From Methylomicrobium sp051061015 (GTDB taxonomy: Bacteria > Pseudomonadota > Gammaproteobacteria > Methylococcales > Methylomonadaceae): DNA of 64,000 nucleotides. The translations under genes were made by a program, and so were the position numbers. Shown here one piece after another: positions 7,484-16,900 of the stretch. The stretch is taken from the NCBI GenBank assembly GCA_051061015.1, contig JBPFEG010000017.1, forward strand, positions 148,243 through 212,242, in the 5' to 3' direction. Each line of letters opens with the position of its first letter. Within the stretch, counting starts at the first letter, position 1. The notes below the pieces were generated by a model. The model made no database searches. It worked only from the letters and a program-made list of their open reading frames with translations, and had not been told where the DNA came from.

Positions 7484-7651
7484 GTGATTGTGTTAGAAGC
7501 ATATACCGATAAATATCCTCGCTACGCTTATAGCCCCATGGAAGATAACGACACGGTTACAGTTGGCGACGAACACATTGCTCAGCAAGGTATCGACTTG
7601 CCTCACGCCTTCAGGCCCAAACAGACCCAGGGAGGTTCTGTTCAGCCGTAG
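7484..7651 (+). CDS. Small protein of unknown function behind nifQ
   Basis: A 55-aa frame starts with GTG at 7484, with AGGAGG at 7473-7478 at good spacing, and ends at TAG 7651. The product is acidic to neutral, rich in Tyr, Asp and Gln, with no membrane segment; I do not recognise it. It could be the shortened end of a larger gene. A 54-codon minus-strand frame (7611-7775) overlaps it and has no ribosome site, so at most one of them is real. Confidence 0.35.
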   Translation: MIVLEAYTDKYPRYAYSPMEDNDTVTVGDEHIAQQGIDLPHAFRPKQTQGGSVQP

Positions 7652-8030
7652 CATAGGCAACCGACAGAACCCCGTCGCGCGCGGAACGCATGACGAAGAG
7701 ATTGCCGACCGCCATCAATGACGAGTTAAACTCCTGATCGATTTCAAGACTTTCATTATCCACGGCTGCCGCCATGCAATATTAATGTCTGACAAGCGGT
7801 AAGGATGCCTATTTCAAAGCTTTCAACGAAACCCGAGCGCCAAGACCAGCGGCACCGACCCTACCGGAAACCTGAAATTGCGGGGAATCATCGATCGAGC
7901 CAAGAAAGAGCGCCCCTGACCGACCAATGCCTGCGGCGTCCATGCGCCGCTGCGCCAGTGGAGATGAGCGTGCGATTGGAGTATCATTTAAAGTTTTAAA
8001 TCCAAACCTTAAGGTCCCTCGAGATTCACT
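7652..8030. other. Gap between nifQ region and ilvD
   Basis: No intact gene is seen. On the plus strand a short frame containing DAYFKAFNETRA runs into a stop, and another frame (GTDPTGNLKLRGIIDR) takes over from about 7850 to 7919, which looks like a decayed coding remnant, but I cannot name the parent gene. No clear terminator follows nifQ. The ilvD promoter must lie close to 7960-8020. Confidence 0.4.
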
Positions 8031-9884
8031 ATGCCCCAATACCGTTCCCGTACTAGCACTTTCGGTCGCAACATGTCAGGTGCGCGAGCCCTGTGGCGCG
8101 CCACCGGCATGAAAGATGAGGACTTTTCCAAACCTATCATCGCCATTGCCAATTCCTTTACCCAGTTCGTGCCCGGTCATGTGCATCTGAAGGATATGGG
8201 GCAGCTGGTAGCTAGAGAAATCGAAAAGGCCGGCGGCGTGGCCAAGGAATTCAACACCATAGCCGTGGACGATGGTATCGCCATGGGCCATGAAGGCATG
8301 CTTTATAGCTTGCCTAGCCGCGATCTGATCGCAGATAGCGTGGAGTATATGGTGAACGCACATTGCGCCGACGCATTGGTTTGCATTTCCAACTGCGACA
8401 AAATCACCCCGGGCATGATGATGGCCGCGCTGCGCTTGAACATCCCTGTGGTATTCGTATCCGGCGGGCCAATGGAAGCGGGAAAAGTGAACTGGAAAGG
8501 CGAAATCCGAGCGCTGGATCTGGTGGATGCGATGGTGGAAGCCGCCAACGATCGAGTAAGCGACGAAGAAGTTGCTGCAATAGAACGCTCTGCCTGTCCT
8601 ACCTGCGGTTCATGTTCCGGCATGTTCACGGCCAACTCCATGAACTGTCTGACCGAAGCGCTGGGCCTAAGCCTGCCAGGCAACGGTTCGCTAGTGGCAA
8701 CGCACGCCGACCGAGAACAGTTGTTCCTGCGCGCCGGCCGCCTGATCGTCGAGCTGGCCAAGCGGTATTATGAACAGGATGATGCCAGCGTGCTGCCACG
8801 CTCAATCGCTACATTCGAAGCTTTTCAAAATGCCATGAGCCTGGATGTGGCCATGGGGGGCTCCACCAATACCGTATTGCACCTGTTGGCCGCGGCGCAC
8901 GAGGCCGGAGTCGATTTTACGATGTCGGATATCGATGCGATTTCGCGGCGCGTGCCCTGTCTATGCAAGGTCGCACCGGCGACGCAGAAATACCATATGG
9001 AAGATGTTCATCTCGCCGGCGGCGTAATGGGCATTTTGGGTGAGCTTGACCGCGCCGGCGTCATCAATCGCGATGTGCCGACCGTGCATAGCGCCACCTT
9101 GGGAGCCGCGCTGGAGCAATGGGACATCCAGCGTACCCGAGACGAAGCTGTCAAGGAATTCTACCGTGCCGCACCCGGCGGCATATCCACCACGGTCGCC
9201 TTTTCCCAATCCATGCGCTATCCGAAATTGGACGACGATCGCACTAACGGCTGTATCCGCGACAAGGCACACGCCTACTCGCAGGATGGTGGCCTGGCAG
9301 TACTGCATGGCAACATCGCGCTGGATGGCTGCATCGTCAAGACCGCTGGCGTAGACGACAGCATCCTCAAATTTACCGGCCGCGCCCGCATATTCGAGAG
9401 TCAGGACGCTGCAGTCGCCGGCATTCTCGGTGACCAAATCCAGCCGGGCGACGTGGTGGTGATCCGCTACGAAGGCCCGAAAGGCGGCCCCGGCATGCAG
9501 GAAATGCTGTATCCGACCAGTTATCTGAAATCCAAAGGCTTGGGCAAAGTCTGCGCACTGCTCACCGATGGCCGTTTTTCCGGCGGCACATCCGGCCTGA
9601 GCATCGGCCACGCTTCGCCTGAGGCGGCTGAAGGCGGCGCCATCGGTTTGGCGGAAGAAGGCGATACAATAGAAATCGACATCCCCAATCGCCGCATCCA
9701 TCTAACCGTGTCGGTTGAAGAACTTGAGCGTCGCCGTACCGCGATGATTGCCAAAGGCCCGCAGGCATGGAAACCGGTCGGCCGTCAGCGAGCCGTCTCG
9801 GCAGCGCTTAGAGCCTATGCCGCCATGGCCACCTCTGCTGCCAAAGGGGCAGTAAGAGACGTGTCCCTGATCGAAGGAAAGTAA
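8031..9884 (+). CDS. ilvD: Dihydroxy-acid dehydratase
   Basis: IlvD converts 2,3-dihydroxy-isovalerate and its methylvalerate analogue to the 2-oxo acids in valine and isoleucine synthesis, in the cytoplasm. The 617-aa sequence is full length for the long (E. coli-type) form. Fe-S ligand regions are visible: SNCDKITPGMMMA near residue 122, and CPTCGSCSGMFTANSMN near residue 195. The C-terminal domain has GRFSGGTSGLSIGHASPEAA. The gene stands alone, between the nif block and a REP-like repeat, and its base composition is a little less GC-biased at wobble positions than the nif genes. Confidence 0.95.
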   Translation: MPQYRSRTSTFGRNMSGARALWRATGMKDEDFSKPIIAIANSFTQFVPGHVHLKDMGQLVAREIEKAGGVAKEFNTIAVDDGIAMGHEGMLYSLPSRDLIADSVEYMVNAHCADALVCISNCDKITPGMMMAALRLNIPVVFVSGGPMEAGKVNWKGEIRALDLVDAMVEAANDRVSDEEVAAIERSACPTCGSCSGMFTANSMNCLTEALGLSLPGNGSLVATHADREQLFLRAGRLIVELAKRYYEQDDASVLPRSIATFEAFQNAMSLDVAMGGSTNTVLHLLAAAHEAGVDFTMSDIDAISRRVPCLCKVAPATQKYHMEDVHLAGGVMGILGELDRAGVINRDVPTVHSATLGAALEQWDIQRTRDEAVKEFYRAAPGGISTTVAFSQSMRYPKLDDDRTNGCIRDKAHAYSQDGGLAVLHGNIALDGCIVKTAGVDDSILKFTGRARIFESQDAAVAGILGDQIQPGDVVVIRYEGPKGGPGMQEMLYPTSYLKSKGLGKVCALLTDGRFSGGTSGLSIGHASPEAAEGGAIGLAEEGDTIEIDIPNRRIHLTVSVEELERRRTAMIAKGPQAWKPVGRQRAVSAALRAYAAMATSAAKGAVRDVSLIEGK

Positions 9885-9891
9885 AAAAGAG

Positions 9892-9933
9892 GTAGGATGC
9901 GCTGAACGAAGTGAAGCGCACATACAAGTGCGC
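9892..9933. repeat. REP-like palindrome behind ilvD
   Basis: The unit begins GTAGGATGCGCTGAACGAAG and contains two overlapping stems: TGCGCT/AGCGCA (9898-9920) and GCGCAC/GTGCGC (9916-9933). Sequences of this GTAGGATGCGCT type are dispersed in many proteobacterial genomes, often at gene ends. Here it follows the ilvD stop by only a few bases and may act as a transcript end or stabiliser. Confidence 0.55.
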
Positions 9934-10038
9934 CTCCTTAAGTCAGCACATACTACAATTTTGCTCAAATAGGATGATGTAAAACGACGAGACTAGCCTA
10001 ATGCTGATGAAATTGGCCGCTGCGGACTTGCCGTTCAT

Positions 10039-10284
10039 TTAATCCCGGCGTTTAACTACAAAATCAAACATTGGTTCGAGGCTTAATTTCGATGATTTTT
10101 TGCCGGTCTTGCGTCCGCCATCGTCATCGTTTTTTATGCAGTTGCCGATAAAGGCCTTAAGTTCTCGGGTCGCGATTTCTCTGCTGCTAAAAGGCCCATA
10201 ATTGCCTTCCCGCGCAGAAAAAAACCATTCTGTAATTCCCGTTTTGGGATTGTTCTGACTGTAAATTCTTTCTGCTCGAAACAC
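10039..10284 (-). CDS. Small DUF6316-like protein
   Basis: An 81-aa protein with the pattern EWFFSAREG-x2-GPFSSREIA near its N-terminus, the hallmark of a short gammaproteobacterial family I believe is DUF6316. The C-terminus is basic (GGRKTGKKSSK). There is no signal peptide or membrane segment. The role is unknown. The gene stands alone between the ilvD repeat and tsaE. I am fairly sure it is real because the motif is characteristic, less sure of the family number. Confidence 0.65.
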   Translation of the reverse strand: MFRAERIYSQNNPKTGITEWFFSAREGNYGPFSSREIATRELKAFIGNCIKNDDDGGRKTGKKSSKLSLEPMFDFVVKRRD

Positions 10285-10426
10285 CGTTGATCCTATTGCC
10301 TAAAGACGGTACGCACCAGGGGAACAAAACCAGGACAAGCCGGCTTTGTGTTGACTACCAAGCCAAATCTGCAGACTGAAAATGCCGACTGGGATTGTAT
10401 TACATATTCGATACTAGGGTACAGCA

Positions 10427-10873
10427 TCACAGACGCGTGCAGATCCATTTTAACTGATCCGCAACAATTTCAATATCGATCAGCCTTCCTGCGTCCTGCA
10501 CACCCAAACGGATCGACACATCCGCGGCGGGCAACATGCCCTTTCCCATCCCGGGCCACTCGACGAGACAGATGGACTCCTCTTCCAGATAATCGCGGAT
10601 CCCGATCCATTCCAGCTCTTCCGGATCGGCCAGGCGGTATAAATCGAAATGATAGATTTTCCGTTCCCCGACCTGATATTCCTCGACCAGCGTATAAGTC
10701 GGGCTCTTCACTGCGCCGAGATGGCCCGCTGCCTGTAAAAAACCGCGGACCAGCGTGGTCTTGCCCGCGCCCAGATCACCGTACAGAAATACCAGACATT
10801 TCGACGGCAACAGACGCCATAACGCCGCACCAAATCGTTCCGTTGCTTCTGTAGAATCCAAATAACGCTGCAT
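10427..10873 (-). CDS. tsaE: tRNA threonylcarbamoyladenosine ATPase TsaE
   Basis: TsaE is the P-loop ATPase that works with TsaB and TsaD to make t6A37 on ANN-decoding tRNAs. The 148-aa protein has Walker A GDLGAGKTTLVRG near residue 33 and the family segment SPTYTLVEEY. The start at 10873 overlaps the nnrD stop (TGATG), so the two genes are translationally coupled. The longer frame upstream of this start is the 3' end of nnrD in another frame. amiB, which often follows in this order, is absent. Confidence 0.93.
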   Translation of the reverse strand: MQRYLDSTEATERFGAALWRLLPSKCLVFLYGDLGAGKTTLVRGFLQAAGHLGAVKSPTYTLVEEYQVGERKIYHFDLYRLADPEELEWIGIRDYLEEESICLVEWPGMGKGMLPAADVSIRLGVQDAGRLIDIEIVADQLKWICTRL

Positions 10874-12336
10874 CAATTCACCAACTGTCTCAAAAAAGGC
10901 AATAAATCGGTCGCCAGCAAGCCACGTTCTCCGTCCTTCGCGGCTCCCAGATCGGCCGCGCACCCGTGCAGGAACACTCCCTGTTCGGCTGCTTCCTGCA
11001 TATCAAGGCCTTGCGCGATTAATCCTGCGATCACCCCGGACAGCACATCGCCCATCCCTCCCGAAGCCATGCCCGGATTGCCGGTGGTCGACACCGCAAT
11101 TCGCGAGTCGCTCGCGATTAGAGTTCCCGCGCCTTTCAATACCGCAATGCTGCCGTAAGCCGCCTGGATCGCCGACACCGCGGCGAAACGATCCTGCTGA
11201 ACGGATTGAGTGGAATTATGCAGCAAACGCCCTGCTTCGCCGGGATGCGGTGTTAATATCCAATTGGGTTTGTTCGTAGGCGACAACGCCAATAAATTCA
11301 AGCCGTCCGCATCGAGCACGACTGGCTTACCGGATTTCAGCACGGCGCCGAACATTGTCTTTCCCCACTCCTTCTGCCCCAACCCCGGCCCTAGCGCTAC
11401 TACATTAGCCTTATCCAGTAAACCGACCAAATCCGCCTCACTCTCGACGCCATGACACATCAACTCCGGCCGATTCAGATTCATCAAGCCGGCATGTTCA
11501 CTCCGTGTTGCAATGCTGACCAGGCCGGCGCCGACCCGCAAAGCCGCTTCGCCAGCCATTCGCACCGCACCCGAAAAACCCAGATCGCCTCCAACGACCA
11601 GCACATGCCCCATGTTACCTTTATGCGCGCAGCGGTTACGCGACGCCAGCGGTTTTTGCTGCACGCGAAAGACGCCGGCTTGGATTTGCTTGAACACATC
11701 ATCCGGCACCTCCAGAGCGTCATAGATAATCTCGCCGACATACTCGGCAGCCTGCCCGGTAAACAGCCCCCGTTTCAGTCCGATAAAACTCACCGTGCAA
11801 TCGGCTTTCACGGCACAGCCCATTGCGTTGCCGGTATCCGCATTCAGCCCGGAAGGAATATCGACCGCAACAACGGGCACGCCAGCTCGATTGATCGCTT
11901 CAATCGCCTCCGCATAAAGCCCCGTGACCGGACGGTCCAGACCGGTGCCGAGCAAGGCATCAATCAACAGATCAGTCTCGATCATTTGCCCGGAATGAAA
12001 TGGCTCTGCCCTGCCCCCTGTCTGAGTATAATCCCGGAAAGCGGTCAGCGCATCGCCTTCCAGCTTTTCAGGATCGCCGACACAGACAGCCAGCGCATCG
12101 AGCCCGGCCTGCAACGCAAGGCGCGCAATTATATAGCCGTCTCCGGCATTGTTCCCGCTACCGCACCATACCGTTAGCGATCGCGTTTCCGGCCATTTCC
12201 GGGTTATACCTTCAAACACCGCTTTGCCGGCCCTGCACATCAGTTTGTAACCGGGAATTTTGAATTCTTCGATTGCAATCCGGTCTAGCTCTCTGACCTG
12301 GGCGGCGCTGTATAGCGTTTCAGGAAGTTTTTGCAT
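10873..12336 (-). CDS. nnrD: Bifunctional NAD(P)H-hydrate epimerase/dehydratase
   Basis: This protein repairs damaged hydrated NADH/NADPH: the N-terminal YjeF domain (about 1-215, GSGNNAGDGYIIARL) epimerises the hydrate, and the C-terminal kinase-like domain (about 230-487, GNPGMASGGMGDVLSG) performs ATP/ADP-dependent dehydration. At 487 aa it is the normal fused length. The ATG at 12336 is preferred over a TTG six codons upstream, because GAAGGA precedes it and family members start near here. The gene order nnrD-tsaE is widespread in gammaproteobacteria. Confidence 0.93.
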   Translation of the reverse strand: MQKLPETLYSAAQVRELDRIAIEEFKIPGYKLMCRAGKAVFEGITRKWPETRSLTVWCGSGNNAGDGYIIARLALQAGLDALAVCVGDPEKLEGDALTAFRDYTQTGGRAEPFHSGQMIETDLLIDALLGTGLDRPVTGLYAEAIEAINRAGVPVVAVDIPSGLNADTGNAMGCAVKADCTVSFIGLKRGLFTGQAAEYVGEIIYDALEVPDDVFKQIQAGVFRVQQKPLASRNRCAHKGNMGHVLVVGGDLGFSGAVRMAGEAALRVGAGLVSIATRSEHAGLMNLNRPELMCHGVESEADLVGLLDKANVVALGPGLGQKEWGKTMFGAVLKSGKPVVLDADGLNLLALSPTNKPNWILTPHPGEAGRLLHNSTQSVQQDRFAAVSAIQAAYGSIAVLKGAGTLIASDSRIAVSTTGNPGMASGGMGDVLSGVIAGLIAQGLDMQEAAEQGVFLHGCAADLGAAKDGERGLLATDLLPFLRQLVN

Positions 12337-12481
12337 TCCGTCAAATTCCTTCAAGATAACTTTTTAGGTTAATATCATATCCCGTTTTATTCACAATCTC
12401 ACGCACAGGCAAACCCATAGTATCGTGAATTTTCTGCTACACTTCGCCCTTTTAACCATCTCACTTACGGGAGGTCATATC

Positions 12482-12898
12482 ATGAAAATACCCCATTTGA
12501 AACGATTGGTCATTCTTTTAGTAGCCGCCTTAGGACTCGGCAATGCCGCCCATGCCGAACGTCCTGCGACCACGATTGACGGCAAGGTTCATCATGTCGT
12601 GGTGATTTGGCTGAAACAGCACGGCGACCCGGAAGCTCGACGGAAATACATCGAAGGCAGCAAGCGGCTGTCGAAATTGCCAGGTGTATTGAGTTACGAC
12701 ATCGGCCCTGCCGCAGGCATTAAGCGCGACCACCCAAGTCCGTCGGTCGATGACAGCTTCGATGTCGCAGTTTCTGCGACGTTCGAGAGCAAAGAGGCAC
12801 TGGAAAACTATTCGAAACATCCTGAACACCATAAGGTGATTCAGGAAGTGTTGAAGCCTTTGGTCGATCACTATAAAGTCTATGATTTCGCGGATTGA
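12482..12898 (+). CDS. Secreted Dabb (stress-responsive alpha-beta barrel) protein
   Basis: A 138-aa protein with a clear signal peptide (MKIPHLKRLVILLVAALGLG..., cleavage after AHA) followed by a Dabb domain: VHHVVVIWLKQHGD at its start and HPEHHKVIQEVLKPLVDHYK at its end. Dabb domains form dimeric ferredoxin-like barrels; most have no known reaction. The start at 12482 has GGGAGGT at ideal distance; an earlier ATG at 12425 lacks a site and would spoil the signal peptide. The likely location is the periplasm. Confidence 0.85.
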   Translation: MKIPHLKRLVILLVAALGLGNAAHAERPATTIDGKVHHVVVIWLKQHGDPEARRKYIEGSKRLSKLPGVLSYDIGPAAGIKRDHPSPSVDDSFDVAVSATFESKEALENYSKHPEHHKVIQEVLKPLVDHYKVYDFAD

Positions 12899-12927
12899 CG
12901 GCTAGTTTTGAATTCCAGATATAGGGT

Positions 12928-12946
12928 AGGTATGCACTGCATACCT
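12928..12946. repeat. Small palindrome AGGTATGC-ACT-GCATACCT
   Basis: A perfect 8-bp stem with a 3-base loop (12928-12946), preceded by AGGGT. It resembles the GGTACGC palindromes of the nif region with T for C at one position, so it may be a decayed single half of that family. It could also end the transcript of the Dabb gene, though no T tract follows. Confidence 0.4.
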
Positions 12947-13053
12947 GTGTATAGATAATTTAACTACAAGACATCAATGAAGCGTATGAACGCACGCTGA
13001 AAAGCGATGTGCGCTATCGTGATCGATATGGCGAGTTTGAAGCAATCGATCGG

Positions 13054-13854
13054 TCATTGACCGATAAACTGCATCACTTCCTGCCACCACGGACGCCAAG
13101 GTTCCAATGGCAGGCTGTTATGTCCTGCATTTTCGAAATGCCAGAGCTTTTTCTTCTCGGGCAAAGCCTCGAACAGGGCGAGTGTATTCCGGTTCGGTAT
13201 CACTTCGTCCTGCCTGGCCAAGAGCACCGCAATGGGGCCGTGGAATCCGCGCAATCTCGAGATATTGTCGAATTTATCCCGAACTAGCCAGCGCGCCCAC
13301 AAGAACCAGTAATGGTGCTGCGCGACTTTCGCCATCGTGTCGAACGGCGCAATCAACAACAATCCCTGAACAGGAACTTGGCGTGAAGCAACAATCCCCG
13401 CCACGACACCGCTGCCCAACGACTCGCCGCATAGGAATAACGGCTCTTTATACGCTTGCAGAGCCTTTTTCGCAGTAGCAATTCCGTCTTCAATCAACGT
13501 CGGTTCCGAAGGTGAACCATCCCGCGCGCCGTATCCTGGATATTCAGCAATGATGACTCGATAACCCAAACGCTGCAAGGCCTCGATATAATAAGTCCGA
13601 TGCAACGCCGCGCCTGCATTGCCGTGAAAAACCAGCACCGTGCCTTTGGGGTTTTCGACCGGCATCCGACTGATGAGCGCTCGCCTTTCGCTAGCCGATG
13701 GCCAAGGCTGCAGACTCAACTCACGCATCAATTGATCCAGTTGGGCCGGAGTCACGCGGAATGGAAAGTACATCATTTTGCGCTGAAACAGAAATGCTGC
13801 CAGCAAAATCAGCAGATAAAACAGTAACAGTGACATGATGCCTGGGATTTTCAT
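13054..13854 (-). CDS. Membrane-anchored alpha/beta hydrolase (Bem46-like)
   Basis: A serine hydrolase of the alpha/beta fold. A hydrophobic segment at the N-terminus (MSLLLFYLLILLAAFLF) serves as a signal anchor. The nucleophile elbow is GESLGSG, the oxyanion region VFHGNAG, the acid DEVIP and the histidine AGHNS, so the triad is complete. The substrate is unknown. The start is uncertain: in-frame ATGs occur at 13923, 13854 and 13836, none with a strong ribosome site; 13854 gives a positively charged residue before the anchor. It follows the penicillin-binding protein gene on the same strand and is probably co-transcribed. Confidence 0.85.
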   Translation of the reverse strand: MKIPGIMSLLLFYLLILLAAFLFQRKMMYFPFRVTPAQLDQLMRELSLQPWPSASERRALISRMPVENPKGTVLVFHGNAGAALHRTYYIEALQRLGYRVIIAEYPGYGARDGSPSEPTLIEDGIATAKKALQAYKEPLFLCGESLGSGVVAGIVASRQVPVQGLLLIAPFDTMAKVAQHHYWFLWARWLVRDKFDNISRLRGFHGPIAVLLARQDEVIPNRNTLALFEALPEKKKLWHFENAGHNSLPLEPWRPWWQEVMQFIGQ

Positions 13855-13929
13855 GAAGTGGAAAGCGGGAATTAAATTTTCTACTTGCACTCCCGCTTGA
13901 ATGGGCGGAAAAGCACCGCCCATTGCAAC

Positions 13930-16900
13930 TTACTGCCCCGAAACCAACGCTATTTTAGACTCGGCGGGGATTGAGTTTCCGCTGCCGTCATCTATTGGCC
14001 GATTGAGCAATGGCGTCAAGGTAGGCTGTAAGAATCTTACAATCTGCACCGGCAGCGAACTGGTAAATTGGTAATTTCCGGCGTCTTTACCGGCGACATA
14101 GGCAGTCATCACGCCAAAATACCGCTCGCCCATGAAAAAAGTAAACACGGCCGCACGGCTGATGAATTGTGAACCGATCATATGGCCGCGCGCATTGAAC
14201 ATTTCCTTACGGTGATCGCCGGTTCCGGTCTTTCCGCCTATCGCGATAACTTGACCTTGATTGTTCGTATATACGCCTTTTAAGCGCGCGGCGGTGCCGC
14301 CTTCGACCACGCCGATCATTGCACTTCTGGCGGCTCTGGCAACCTCGGGCGGGAAGATGCGTTGCCCGTCGTTCGGCGTTTTATCCAAAATAGTTTCGTA
14401 AGGCGTTTCTGCCGCAAAGTGTAAATTTTCAAAGCGGACGGTCGGCATTCTGACGCCATCATTCAAGAGGATGCCGACCAGTTCGGCCAGCGCGGCAGGG
14501 CGATCGCCGGAGGCGCCGATCGAAGTCGCATAAGAAGGCGTCAGTCTCCCAAACGGATAACCAACCTCTTTCCAGGCTTTGTGAATTTCCCGGAAGGCCT
14601 CGGCTTCGAGCATGCTCATGATACGGTGCTGCTGGCCCGCCTTTTTCTTTTTGCTTTTCAGCAGCCAGCGGTACACATCAAGGCGTTGCTGGGCGCTGGC
14701 TGCAACTAATTCCTCGCGGGTCGCTTGCGGGTGCTTGGCGAGATAGCCGGCCAGCCATAATTCGAGCGGATGAATCTTGGTAATATAGCCCTGGTCCTGG
14801 AGATCGAAATTCTCCGGAGAATATTTATCGAAAAGTGAATAAATGTCTTCCTTCTCGACAATCTGTTTCGGAAGATAGGTGCGTAAAAACTTATTCAATT
14901 GAGCGACGTCATGATCGGGATAAATCGCCCGATATAACATGGTCAACCGCGAAGATTTGACCCATACCCGTTTAGCCAGCATATCCAGACGCTCATCTGC
15001 GTTTTTACCCTGTGCCTTGGCAAAAAACCGGCCGAGATAAACCTGTCCTTCCCGATCGGCGAATCGCTCCAGATATTCCTGACGCTTCGGGCTTTCCGGA
15101 TCGTCCAGCCAGCGTGCCACGCCGTCGGGTTTATATTGATAATGGTAAACAATATCGCGCATCAGGCGAATGAATACCAGGTTGACCGAATCACGCAATG
15201 CATCCCGCACCGACATGATCTGGTGGTCGTCGCTCTTCTTGAAATTGTTGAAATGATGGAGCCCGCCGCCCGTAAAGAAATATTCGCCCGGACTGGCCGA
15301 ATATTTACGATCCAGAGCCTGATTGAGCAGCGTCTGCAAATCGATTTTGGGTTGCGCCTTCAGCTGGGTAATGACCCAGTCGCTCAGATAGTCTCTAGGG
15401 TGCAGCGATACCTTATTCAATTCCTGTACGGGTTGGCCGGAATATTGCTTGTAAAGTTCCGCCACCAGCTGCAAATAGAGCACCATCGTGCGCAGCTTTG
15501 AGGTCGAGCCCAAATCCAGGCGGATGCCTTCATTGATGTCCAAGGGCTGATCCAGGTTGTCGGTCTGCACCCGGAGAAAATTACCTTTCGGTGTCCTTTC
15601 AAACAACATCAAACTATAGACTACGCGCGACAGATCTACGTTTTCGTTCAGCCGGCGCTCGCCAAAAGCCCCGGCCGCACGCGCTTCTTCGGCATCGCCC
15701 AGCTTGCGCAAGGCAGTTGACACGGCTTGTTGCGTGTTGAAATCGATCGTGGTTTTCGCGGTTAAATCCAGACGGTCAAGATCATAAATCGTTTTGACAT
15801 TCAATGCTTGCGCCAGCCGGGTACGCAGCACAGCCTGGGTCTTTTTCTCCGATACGAAGTGCGTCGGTAAGGAATCAGCAGGCAACGGTTTGAGGGTTTC
15901 TGCCTGCAAAGCCCGGTCACGCAACGAGGCAGAGATCAGACCGGAATCGGCCATCAGGCGCAGATAACTGTTCGCCAACGTTTGCAGAGCATTGTAACCA
16001 GGCCCCATAAAATAGGAGGGCCGTCTTTGTGACAACAAAATGCAGAGAACCTGGCGAAAAGCAATCGCCTGCTGATCGGTGATGCTTTCAGCGGAATTTT
16101 GGGTTACCGCGCGCAGCAAATTGTTCACTTCCTTGAAGTCGGCGCCGAACCAAGCCGCAAGTCCATCGCCTAAGCCATGCACTTCACCGACTTTGGGAGC
16201 GGCGGAAAGCGGCATCGAATTGAGATAGCTCAACGCTATCTGGCGGCGCATTTCCCGCGTATCGGCACCCCACAGATAAGCACGGATCGAAGCCGAGCCC
16301 ATCTGGCGAAATTTGTCGACAATTGAATTGGTATAGCCATTCGGCGAATGCCGGTATTTTTCGATCTGGGTCGCCAAGGTACTGCCGCCGGGAACATTTT
16401 TGTTCACCCCCAGCTTGTTCGCAACCATCTGAAGACTTGCATAACCGAGGCGGTCCCATTCGACGGCCGGATTCAAGGTGACTTTCGCTTCGTTCAGTAA
16501 TTCGCGATTCTCGATAAACAGTAAGGTATAGAGGACTAACGGCGGGATCGACTCGAAATTGGGATAGCCGTGAGTTGGGTAGATATTACTGAATATCAGT
16601 TGATTGGTCTGATCGAATATTTTGAGGCCAGCCTGCGTTTTTTCATGGTAAATCGCAAAAAAACCATCATCGATCAACTGCGTCAGCATCGGCGATGAAA
16701 CCGCCTGGGCGGATACAGAAAAGCCAACTTTGGTCATCCGATCAACTGCTTCAGGCAACAAGGTATAACCCATGCGCTGGTCATAAGGTCCATACTCGGG
16801 ATAGCGTATCGCCGAACTCGGACCTTTTTCAAGTTTGAAGCTGATTTGCTTACTGATGCCAGATAGATAGCGCGCCTGATAACGCGAAGTTTCGACTTCT

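Noticed and set aside
7611..7775. 54-codon minus-strand frame behind nifQ
   Set aside because: No ribosome site, and it overlaps the better supported plus-strand frame at 7484-7651; could still be a remnant.
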